DNA from: Thermothielavioides terrestris NRRL 8126
Lineage: Eukaryota; Ascomycota; Sordariomycetes; Sordariales; Chaetomiaceae
Length of the DNA: 64,000 bases
Direction: 5' to 3'
NCBI RefSeq assembly: GCF_000226115.1
Contig: NC_016458.1
Coordinates: 4,126,001 to 4,190,000 of the forward strand
Below the pieces are notes generated by a model. It was given only the letters and a program-made list of their open reading frames with translations. It ran no database searches and was not told the origin of the DNA. The translations under genes were made by a program, and so were the position numbers. Shown here piece by piece: positions 55,064 through 64,000 of the stretch; the stretch's first letter is position 1, and each line of letters begins with the position of its first letter.

Positions 55064-56828
55064 ATGGACTCCCCAGTAGTCACGCGGTTGTTCCGACAAC
55101 TGTTCCGACACCATCCAACGTGCCAATTGCGGCGGAACCTGGCGACGCTGGCGGCTGCGCTCCGCGATGTGCGCCGACAACGCCTGCACGAGCTCCACGG
55201 GCAACCGCTGCACCGGCACCAGCCGCAACTTCAAGACCACCGCCGCCCTCAACGCCGCTCGTATGTTAGCCGCGGCCGCAGCGGGTCTGGGACCGGCACC
55301 CCCGAGAGCGAGAGCAATTGGCAGCAGCGCAGCGATGTCTTCCAACAGGACATGTCGGAGGAGTTCCAGCGATACCCCATGGTCACCGCCATGGACCTCC
55401 GCGGTCGAAAAGAGCGGCCGCGCAGGGTCAAGATGTTCATGCGGGACTTTATAGAAGGTTGGTCTCGGTGGCACTGGGGCCGGGGAGTGGCCGGGGAGTG
55501 GCCGGTTGCCTCCCTGGCGCTGAACAGCTGCTGACGTATTCCTTCCTTCTGCCCTGCCAGACAGTCTCTACAACCCCAACTACGGGTACTTCTCCAAGCA
55601 AGTTGTCATCTTCACGCCAGGCGAGCCCTTCGACTTCCACTCCCTGTATGATGAGCTCGACTTCCACGCTCTGCTCTCCCGCCGCTACGTCGAGTTCGAG
55701 GACTCGCTCGATGCCGTCTCCCCATGTGAGACACGCCAACTCTGGTACACGCCCACGGAGCTCTTTCGCCCCTACTACGGCGAAGCAATCGCACGCTATC
55801 TCATCGCCAACTACAAACTCACCACCTACCCTTACTATGACCTGATCATCTACGAGATGGGCGCCGGCCGTGGCACCCTCATGCTCAACATCCTGGACTA
55901 CATCCGCGACGTCGATCCTGCCGTGTACGACCGGACAAAATACAGGATCATTGAGATCAGCACCCAGCTCGCCACCCTGCAGCATTCACAGCTGATGCAG
56001 TCCTCCGCCGCGCGCGGCCACGCGGACAAGGTGGAGATCATCAACCAGTCCATCTTCGACTGGGTCCAGCCGGTGCCCTCGCCCTGCTTCTTCCTCGCCT
56101 TCGAGGTCTTCGACAACTTCGCCCACGACATCCTCCGCTACGACATCTCGACTCGGAAGCCGCTGCAAGGAATAGTTTTGATCGACGAAAACGGCGACTT
56201 CTACGAGTTTTACACGCCCCAGCTGGACCCTGTTGCGGCTCGCTACCTTCGCGTCCGGGACGTCGCCACCGACGGGCGGTACAAGGTCCCCTACCCAACC
56301 ACCCGTCTTGGCCGCTGGCTCGCGGCGCAGAAACCGCTGGCGCCGAACCTCAGCGATCCCGAATACATACCCACGCGGCTGATGCAGTTCTTCGAAGTCC
56401 TGGGGCGGTACTTCCCTGCGCACCGCCTGCTCACCAGCGATTTCCACTCACTGCCGGGTGCGATCAAAGGCTTGAACGCCCCGATCGTGCAAACGCGGTT
56501 CCAGAGGCAACCGGTGCCCGTGACCACGCCGTTGGTGAGTTTTTTTTTTTTTTTTCTCCCCGTCAAGCGTACCGAACGACTTGGGGAAGGTCAGCCATTG
56601 ACTCGCGGCGACCCCTAGGTTCACCAGGGCTACTTCGATATCATGTTCCCCACCAATTTTCAAACGGCCGAGGCCACGTACCAGGCCATCACCGGCAAAC
56701 TGACCCGCGTGCTCACCCACGAGGAGTTCATGCGCAGGTGGGCCTACGTCGAGGACACCGAGACGCGGAGCGGTGAAAACCCCCTGCTCACATGGTACAA
56801 GAACGCCAGTGTGCTGTATACTGTATAA
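55064..56828 (+). CDS. NDUFAF7-type protein arginine methyltransferase, mitochondrial
   Basis: Exons 55064-55457, 55561-56534 and 56619-56828; 525 residues. It belongs to the MidA/DUF185 family that dimethylates an Arg of the complex I subunit NDUFS2 during assembly. The conserved part begins RPRRVKMFMRDFIE-DSLYNPNYGYFSKQ across intron 1. The SAM-binding motif I reads YEMGAGRGTL. FLAFEVFDNFAHD and IMFPTNFQTAEATYQAI are further family blocks. The first 130 residues are Arg/His-rich with few acidic residues, fitting a presequence, but they are not conserved enough to prove the start. The +2 frame here also reads presequence-like (TSSTGNRCTGTSRNFKTT), so the exact 5' structure is uncertain. Presence of this gene implies complex I. 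Confidence 0.88.
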
Positions 56829-57140
56829 CAAGCGTACATACTCTCTACACATCACATCTTGTGTAAACAACACGAATTGTACGATGCCCGCCACACTGCC
56901 GGACCGAGCCTGTCGGCAGAAACCGTTTCCCAGAGACCGCTTGGATCGCTCTATATTGTGGGTGCATTCATTCAGCTGATTCGGCAAGCCCGAGAAACGG
57001 GAAGTCATTTAACACATCCGAGAACTCAAGAATACGCCCCCCATATGCCTTCAACTTTACCCATTTATTTTCCTTTCCCGCCGGATCAAACCTGCTACCA
57101 GACTATATCTCCCCCCTAATTTCCCGCCGTGCCATCCGAC
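56829..57140. other. Short convergent intergenic
   Basis: 312 bp between the NDUFAF7 and AlaRS stops. I see nothing beyond presumed 3' ends. Confidence 0.5.
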
Positions 57141-60100
57141 TCAGATACCAAGCTCCTTCATCTTCTCGACCAGCCACTGCTCCGCCTTGGCAACGGCCTC
57201 GTCGAGCTTGGCAGGCTCAGCGCCAGCGCCCTGCCGGCTGGGCTCCTTGCCGCCCGTCTTGCCGCCAATGACCTCGGTGACGGCGGCGGTCCACTGCTCA
57301 GCCGTGATGCCCTTGGACGAAAGATGCTACAGTAACCAGTCAGCAAAATAAACCCTGAGTTCCGACGGTTTTTGACGCTCAGTGATGGGGGACTCACCGT
57401 CCCGACGTAGACGCCGTGCATAACAGCATCGTCCTTGCTGCCCGCAAAGACGTAGACCGTCCGCTCCTTATCCTTGGACTTGTAGTAGGTTATGACGTCC
57501 GCGATGGCCTTGGCGTTGGCTGAGATGGGGAGGTGGCCGACGAAGAACTTGGCGTCCTTGTTCTCCTCCTTGCTGAAGTGGCCCTGCACCGTATCTAGGG
57601 CCGTCTTGCTCTCGGCCTTCTGCCGCTTCTTCTGCTCGTCGACGACCTCCTTCTGGATCTTGGCGAACCGCTGCCGCAGCTCCTCTTTGGTCAGAGCGGA
57701 GATGGCGAGCGCGTCAAGCTCTACTGCGGCGGCCTTGATCTCGGCAGCCTTCTGGGGGCCGAAGTCGAGCGCCTCGATGTGGTCGAGCTTCTCGCTGAAC
57801 ACCTTGGCGTCGCGCTGGGCCTGGTGGGCGCCATCTCCTGTGTAGGCGACAATGCGTCGGATGCCCTTGGCAATGCCGCTCTCCTCGATGATGATCAGGT
57901 CCTTGATGATACCGGTGGCGTCGACGTGGGTGCCACCGCAGAACTCGACGCTGATCTTACGCCATTCGGGGTTTTTCGGGTTCTTGAGAAGCTCGTCGAC
58001 GTCGACGCCGATGGACACGACGCGCACCGGGTTGGGGTACGTCTCGCCGAAGACGGCACGCACCCCCTCGATCTGGCGCGCCAAATCCAGGTCGACATCC
58101 TTGTAATAGGTCTTGAGGTTTTTCCGAATGTCCTCATTCGACATGTCCTCAATCTTCTTGATCTCTTCCAAGCTGACCTGGCTCTTGTGGCTGAAGTCGA
58201 AGCGCAGCTTGTCCTGGTCGACCAGTGACCCCTTCTGGTGTACCTCGTCGCCAAGCACCTCCCTCAGCGCGTGGTTAAGGATGTGCGTTCCAGTGTGGTT
58301 GTTCCGGATGGGCTGGCGCCGCAGTTCGTCGTACTCGCAGATCACCTCGTCGCCGGCGGTGAGCTCTCCGTACTCGAGGTAGCCGTTGTGCACAATATAG
58401 CCGCCATACTCTTGAACATCGAGAACCTTGAACTCGGCAACGCCGTCGATAAGGATCCGGCCGGTGTCCGCGACCTGACCACCCGACTCGGCATAGAAGT
58501 TGGTCTTGTCGAGCAGCACGCCTAGAGGCGTCTTCGGCGGCAGCTCCTTGCTGGTCGTGCGGAACTCGTTGCCCGTAAAGATCAGCTGCACCTTACCCTT
58601 GGTGTCACCTTTTTGGTACTTGGCTTCCGAGTCCGGCCGAGGAAGCTTGATGGTGTTCTCCAGCTCGGCGATTTGGTGCACGTTGAGCTTCGGGAACGTC
58701 TGGACGGCCTCCTTGACAGCCTTGCTCGCCTCTCTGGCCTTCTCCCGAGCAACCTCCACCTCGGCCTCATCAATGGTCAGACCACGCTCCTCGGCCATGA
58801 GCTTCGTAAGGTCCTCAGGGAACCCGAATGTGTCATAAAGCCGCCACACATCCGCCCCGGAGAGCTTGTTGTTGCCAGCCTTGACCGCAAGCGAGGCGTA
58901 CTTTTCGAACTGCTTCTCGCCCCGATCCAGAGTGACGGCGAAAGCCACTTCCTCCTCGTCAAGAATCTCCTTGATATCATTCTGCTTCTTCTTGAGCTCG
59001 GGGAATTGGTCGCCCATCTGCTCTACGAGTGCCGGCAGGATGCTGGAGAAGAAGGAGCCAATCTCGGCATGGAAGTACTTCCGGGCGTACCGCACGCCTC
59101 GCCGGAGGACACGTCTGACAACATAACCTCGTCCGATGTTGTTTGGCGCAGCCCCATCAGCAATGGCGAACGCGAGCAGACGAATGTGATCGGCGGCGAC
59201 ACGATAGGCAGTATCAATTCCATCGACATCGTCCTTCCCGTACTTGTCAGAGTACGGCCGCGCTCCCGTCACTTCCTGTATCCTCGCAAACAACGGGGTG
59301 AAGATATCGGTCGCGTAGTTGGACAACTTGTCTTGGAGCGCAGAAACCAACCGCTCAAAGCCCATGCCGGTGTCGATGTGCTTCGCAGGTAGGGGCTTGA
59401 GCGTCTTGTCCTTCTGGCGATCGAACTGCATGAAGACGTTGTTCCAAATCTCGACCACCAAGGGGTCATCCTGGTTCACCAGGTGCGCCGCGTTTCGCCC
59501 ACCCAGCTTGTCGTAGTGGATCTCGCTGCAGGGTCCGCACGGCCCTTGGTCGCCCATCTCCCAAAAGTTGTCCTTCATGTTGCCCGGCAGGATATGGTCC
59601 TCCGGGACTCCCACCTGGAGCCACAGCTGCTTGGCCTCGAGATCCGGCTCGAGGTTCAAGTCGGGGTTGCCCTCGAAGTATGTGACGTAGAGACGGTTGG
59701 GGTCCAGCCCATAGACCTTGGTCAAAAGTTCCCACGACCATTCAATCGCTTCCTTTTTGAAATAGTCGCCGAAGGACCAGTTCCCCAGCATTTCGAAGAA
59801 CGTCTGTGGTGTTGTAAGCGAATGGAAAACGCGCGGCGGGTGCAGACGGCGGCACTCACGTGATGGTAGCTGTCCTTGCCGACATCGTCGAGGTCCTGTT
59901 TGTGCGAAGGTTAGCACGGCGAGGCGCGCGCAGGGCGCTGTGTCGACGGTCGAAACATACATTGTGTTTGCCACCAGCACGGATGCACTATCCCGAAAGT
60001 CAGCACGCGGCGGTCCCCAGAACGTCAGAACTCGGCAATATCACCTTTTGTGTGTCCACCGCGCGCTTCAGCTGGGCAATGGGCTCAGTCTTGCCAATTG

Positions 60101-60434
60101 TCCCGAGGAACACGGGCTTGAACTGGTTCATGCCCGCGTTCGTGAAGAGCAAGGTGGGGTCATTGTGAGGGACCACAGACGACGAGGGCACTGCGGGGCA
60201 ACCCGGTCAGCGAAAGCCAGGCGAACACTGGAACGAAGTGCATTGCTGCCCGGAGCCCGAGAGGCTCGCGGTTGAAGCTCCGTATGCGAACTGCCATGCG
60301 CGGCAGAACCAAACCGCCCGGCGTGCAGCGGGGGCATTGGTGGTGATGCGCTTACCGATCGTGTGCCCCTTCTCTGCAAAGAAGTCCAGGAAGGTCTTGC
60401 GGACGAGGGGCCCTGTCCACCTGACGTCGGCCAT
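57141..60434 (-). CDS. ALA1: Alanyl-tRNA synthetase (cytosolic form; in-frame upstream extension to 60737)
   Basis: Exons 60434-60356, 60190-60045, 59987-59961 (27 bp), 59895-59860 (36 bp), 59803-57398 and 57326-57141; 959 residues from [15 protein letters not shown]. The class II catalytic core includes [31 protein letters not shown] and [14 protein letters not shown]. The editing domain has the zinc site [11 protein letters not shown] plus [10 protein letters not shown], and the C-Ala domain ends ...[11 protein letters not shown]. The frame stays open upstream of 60434 to an ATG at 60737, adding 101 Arg-rich residues that look like a mitochondrial presequence. In yeast one ALA1 gene makes both enzymes through alternative starts, so the same may hold here. 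Confidence 0.95.
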
Positions 60435-60737
60435 GGTCGGCAGCGTGGAGGATCGAGAATAAAGTCGATAACCGTTCCTGGAGATTAATGGGATCGGTAG
60501 CCGCAAACCGATCAACGCGGGGTAGCAGCGCAAGGGGTTGGCGGTTGAAAACGCGGTGGTTACTCGAAAGTTCTCGAGTACAGTGCTAAGTAACGGCGGG
60601 GCGGGGCGGCTTTTGTGGTGGAAGGTTCGCGACCAATGACTCAAAGGCTCATAAGGGGGCAGACGGCCTGAGCCGCCACACGGCCTTCTAGAGCGCCGTA
60701 ACCACAGCGCCGTGTCCAGGCGCAGTGCTCCTGACAT
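60435..60737 (-). other. In-frame presequence-like 5' extension of AlaRS
   Basis: Open and in frame with the AlaRS start, beginning at an ATG at 60737. It has many Arg, few acidic residues, and hydrophobic stretches (YPALIGLRLPIPLI). It ends NGYRLYSRSSTLPT just before MADVRW; RLY-S fits the R-3 cleavage pattern of mitochondrial processing peptidases. Confidence 0.6.
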
Positions 60738-60956
60738 CGCTCGCAGCGTCCTCCTGCCTCGCGATATCGGACGTCTCTTTATCGTGACTCAATCTTGAGT
60801 CTCGCATTGATTGGACGCTCCCCCATATTATTTCCGACCCTCCGGAGGCAGCTGGCAGACGCGGCCGAGCGTCAATTGGCGAAGAGCTGATGAGTGGCAA
60901 GGAAGAAGGGGGAAAAAGACGAACCCGCTGGGGGACTTTCCGCCTACAGTCCCAAG
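60738..60956. other. Short divergent promoter gap AlaRS / conserved orphan
   Basis: 219 bp between the extended AlaRS start and the orphan gene, or 522 bp from the cytosolic start. No motif recognised. Confidence 0.4.
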
Positions 60957-61770
60957 ATGGACGCGCTCAGCATTGGCCAGCACTACAACCACCAACACCA
61001 GCACTCCAACCATGGACACTTCGCAACACAGCAATTACCGTCGCATCGCTCGCGCAAGCGCAAGGCCGAGGCACCTCCGGAGAACAATGAACGCCTCTCC
61101 AAAAGGCTGAGTTTGCTGAATCTCGGTATTGCAGTCCCGCCCAGTCGGCCATTGCGTGCCCGTTCCGTGGCATTAACCCTGCTGACGTACACCCCTAGAA
61201 CAATCCGGCCAAAAGCTCTATGTGCCAGTCGAGAATCCCACCGCCCACACCGCGGAGCGCAGCGAGCACGGCGGCTCGAAAAAATCCAAACACAAATCCA
61301 TCCCCGAGGATGGCTCGCAAATGCAGCTCGACGACACCAAGTACAAAGTCTACATCTACAACCTCGAGGACGAGCTCTCCTCCTCGGACGCCGAAAGCGA
61401 CGCCGACTCGAGCAAGCTCGTCTTCCTGCCCGACATCGAAAAGCACCTGCTCAACAACCGCATTCCGACCCGCGTGCTCAACCCGCGACCCGACCCGGCC
61501 GCCGAGATGGCGGGCAAGGAGCTAGTGCTGTACAGCGTGCCGAGCTCGATCTCGGTGCCCGAGGAACAGGACAGCGTGCGCAAGGCGATCATTGAGGCGC
61601 GGGCGCGGGCGCGGGAGAAGCAGAGGGTCGAGCGGGAGCAAGCTTCCGTGGCGCCGGTTTCGAATCCCACGCCGCTGGCGACGTCACCCTCGCCATCGGG
61701 AGGTATGCCCGCGGAGCGCACGGGGTGGCCGGGGTCAGAGGACGATCCGGATGCGATGGATATCGACTAA
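60957..61770 (+). CDS. Conserved ascomycete protein of unknown function, likely nuclear
   Basis: Exons 60957-61125 and 61199-61770; 246 residues. The N-terminus is Gln/His-rich, followed by a basic nuclear-localisation-like cluster (SHRSRKRKAEAPP and ERLSKRLSLLNL). The 73 bp intron joins LLNL to EQSGQKLYVPVE. The best conserved stretch is YKVYIYNLEDELSS, then LVFLPDIEKHLL and ELVLYSVPSSISVPEEQDSV followed by a helical Arg/Ala segment. The C-terminus is Ser/Pro-rich with an acidic end (DDPDAMDID). I recognise this as a widespread fungal orphan pattern but not its function. Confidence 0.82.
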
Positions 61771-62202
61771 GGAGTTCAGAGGAGGCGGGGCGGCATACAC
61801 ACACACACTACGGCGCACAATGGGAGAGTCTGCTTTTAGCGAGGTGTTCCGGGGTGCATTTACTATTACATGAACTTGGCATGGGCCAATGGAGACATTC
61901 AATGGATATTGTTATTCCTTCTAGGAGTGCGAAACGTCATCTCGGTCTAGGTTCGGTTGTGTTGGCAAAGCAAAGCAGGAGTGCATGTGACCCGCCCAAC
62001 TCCAGCCCCCCGGTGTCCTGCAGCCGTTCATCAAACGCCAAAAAGGGAACTCCCAGACAACCCTCCTCAGCCAGCCTCGTCGCCGGCGTGCGGCGCGCGC
62101 TAAGGTTAGGGGCGTTCACGACCCCTTGTTCGGCGGAATCGTCGATTACGGGAATGAAATGTCCTCCGTTCAGTCGCACAAATGGTTCGTGCTTCCCGTC
62201 CC
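61771..62202. other. Intergenic, convergent 3' ends
   Basis: Contains a short CA run at about 61796-61807. I see no gene. Confidence 0.5.
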
Positions 62203-62851
62203 CTAGGGCCGGGAGGCGCTAGGAGGCGGTCCCGCAGGCGGCGCATATTCGACGGGTCCCTCAGGCTGCTGCTGGCTCTGTTCGGGACTCTGCTGCTGGC
62301 TCGACTCGATCTTGGTAGCCCCGGCCGGCGGCTCGTACTTGGGCGGGCGTGGCGCATTCGGATCGTAGACCGGCGGGGGCACGGCGTGCATGTCGTAATA
62401 CTGGCTCTCTGGAGCGTACGGGTGAACGGTTACTGATTGCGGATACCGGTATCGAGGATCGACCTGGGCGAGAGTTGCCCGGGAGACAAGGAACTGCACC
62501 GAGGTCAGCATTTATAACCACATCGACGGGACCTTGGGACGAACATACTCGGTGATATGCAAGGGGTGGCAAGCCCTTCCGCACCCTCCTCTGCGCGTGT
62601 ATGTAGCCCACCAGGAGGTACAGGCCAACCACCGCTATTATGCCGAGGAAGAGCGACCACTTGACGATCGTGCCTGTCTGCGACGGGAGTCAACTCTCCT
62701 GGCCTGTAGCAGAACCACAAAGGGATGGGTTTAAACCCACTCTTGTAGCCCAAAATGGCACATAGCAACTGCTCTCATCGATGAAGCCATCCTCGGTGAA
62801 TGTGCAGTTCTCGAACTGCCGAGAGAAGAGTCGCGCGACCGCGGGGGGCAT
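62203..62851 (-). CDS. Small single-pass membrane protein with PPxY motifs, RCR-like
   Basis: Exons 62851-62741, 62677-62549 and 62493-62203; 176 residues. A short luminal/extracellular N-terminus with two Cys (C16, C29) precedes one membrane span (WSLFLGIIAVVGLYLLVGYI), then a basic stop-transfer (HAQRRVRKGLPPLAYHR). The cytosolic tail has Tyr/Pro-rich sequence with PPVY and PPKY, the ligands of WW domains in Rsp5-type ubiquitin ligases, then PPAGATKIE and a Gln/Pro-rich end. This layout matches the fungal RCR family (Congo red resistance, chitin deposition, endosome/vacuole trafficking). Introns of 63 and 55 bp are in phase. Family membership is a good inference; function is not tested. Confidence 0.78.
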
Positions 62852-64000
62852 GGTCGTAGACGAAGCGGCACCGGATCCTTCGGGTTTGATGCAGACGAGA
62901 GGGATGAATAGGACGGAAGTGGCACAATGATACCGGCCGTGTTCGGAGACCGAAGCACACAAAGACACGGTCGGAATGTGCAGGGCGGGAAGCGAGCGAA
63001 GATGAGCTGGTAGAGTACTTAGTCGTTGGGAAGCGAAGTGAAATGGAAGAGATGCCAAGACAAGAAACGGCCTGCAAGATGTGGCAAGCGCTTTGGTGTT
63101 AACTGGAAATCGTGCTGATCATGGACGGCTGGCCCCGATGGCGCCTTCTTCGCCGTTGCCAAGTACACGCAATATGGGGGGTTCGGCACTGGGGCAACCC
63201 TGTTACACAGTTCAATCCGCAAAATGTGAGACGGCAGTGGCACTGGGGCAGTCGACAAAGGGGAGGTTTCATGATGCCTTTCGGCGTTTCAGCTTCCACG
63301 GGCCGAGCGACAACGTGCGCCAAGCTCCATTCGCGCAAAGTTCGATTCGCCTTATGTGGACCTCGGCCGAAGTCCAACAGCCAGAGACTACCACAGTAGC
63401 TGACGCATCGATTGCGTTGGGCTCCTCATAAACTTCCTGTGGTGCATACACAGTTCCGGCGAGCTTGGGGCTGGAAGGACAGCCGGGACCGTCGCTGTGT
63501 CCTACAATTTATTCAAGTTGCTCCCTCAGCTATCCTTAACGAGGCGATTGGGTAAGTGCAAGCAGGAGCCGTAGGTAAGACCTTCCGTGCCACTTGACCG
63601 GTCACCTGTATCACCGATCCTTCTACATACGTCCATGTCACTATCCGACCATGAAATGAGAGCTGGGTCAATGACATGACAAAGGTTCCGGCTCCCGGCG
63701 ACGAGGCTGTGCTCTGGACCGTTTCACAATCTCCGGAGTATTCTGGACGCAGTCAACTCGATGCCAAGACAGCAAGCACCCGCCCCCGCACTCTTTGCTC
63801 AGCCATGCACGTGCCATCGACTCCAAGCGCACATTAGTGTATACTACACTATGCACGGGCCAAGCCTGCGGCAGGCCCACAGCCGATCCAACCCGGGACC
63901 ACGGTCTCCACATCTGCAGGAAATTTCGCCGGGCCGGCAGCAGTGTTCGGTCCCCAGCGGCATGGTCGGCACGGTGAGCCTGATAGCGTAGCGACGACGA
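62852..64000. other. Intergenic to window end
   Basis: 1.15 kb upstream of the RCR-like gene. ORFs here have no domain and overlap each other. I see no RNA gene. Confidence 0.5.

Noticed and set aside
55167..55454. Alternative frame in NDUFAF7 exon 1
   Set aside because: It reads presequence-like for 30 residues but cannot be joined to the conserved RPRRVKMF block by a normal-length intron.

Overview
The window is nuclear DNA from a filamentous ascomycete, most likely a sordariomycete of the Sordariales/Chaetomiaceae kind. It is GC-rich. Most genes carry one to five short introns (about 50-140 bp) with GT..AG ends and CTAAC/CTGAC branch points. The protein set is typical of moulds: DUF3176, an Ure2-like GST, GUP1, nudC, a DHA2 transporter, a P450 and Thr-rich GPI proteins. 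Genus and species cannot be fixed from sequence alone. Exon joins given below were read by eye from splice signals, reading frame and family knowledge.

Layout: 1-1515 (+) is the 3' part of a secreted phospholipase B. 2282-4071 (-) is a caspase-like protein that lacks both catalytic residues. 4072-7872 is a gene-poor stretch with a Mutator-like MITE that contains degenerate telomere hexamers. 7873-11179 (-) is a DUF3176 membrane protein with an apparent frameshift. 13000-14854 (-) is a zinc CDF transporter. 15581-16601 (+) is a member of a fungal orphan family. 18005-18857 (+) is a GST, 19538-21246 (+) an F-box protein and 21781-23956 (+) GUP1. 24528-25468 (-) is an AIG1-like membrane hydrolase. 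27822-30234 (+) is a coiled-coil orphan and 30990-32807 (+) is URI/Bud27. 33453-34202 (-) is nudC and 34698-35825 (+) is TFIIH Tfb3. 36456-38584 (-) is AP180 and 40158-42559 (+) is mitochondrial AspRS.

The right-hand third holds a GPI-type Thr-rich protein (42856-43923, -) divergent from a small secreted protein (44988-45578, +), and a P450 (46184-47812, -) divergent from an MFS transporter (48554-50655, +). It then carries a possible 84-residue gene (51008-51332, -), TFIIS (51530-52542, +), a Mcy1-like PLP enzyme (53223-54542, -), NDUFAF7 (55064-56828, +), AlaRS with an in-frame mitochondrial-type extension (57141-60434 or 60737, -), a conserved orphan (60957-61770, +) and an RCR-like PPxY membrane protein (62203-62851, -).

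Most of the window is a housekeeping mosaic: transcription (Tfb3, TFIIS, URI), mitochondrial translation and complex I (AspRS, AlaRS, NDUFAF7), trafficking and lipids (AP180, GUP1, AIG1-like, PLB). Accessory islands sit around 2.2-8 kb, 15.5-16.6 kb and 42.8-50.7 kb. I recognised no tRNA, rRNA, CRISPR array or intact autonomous transposon.
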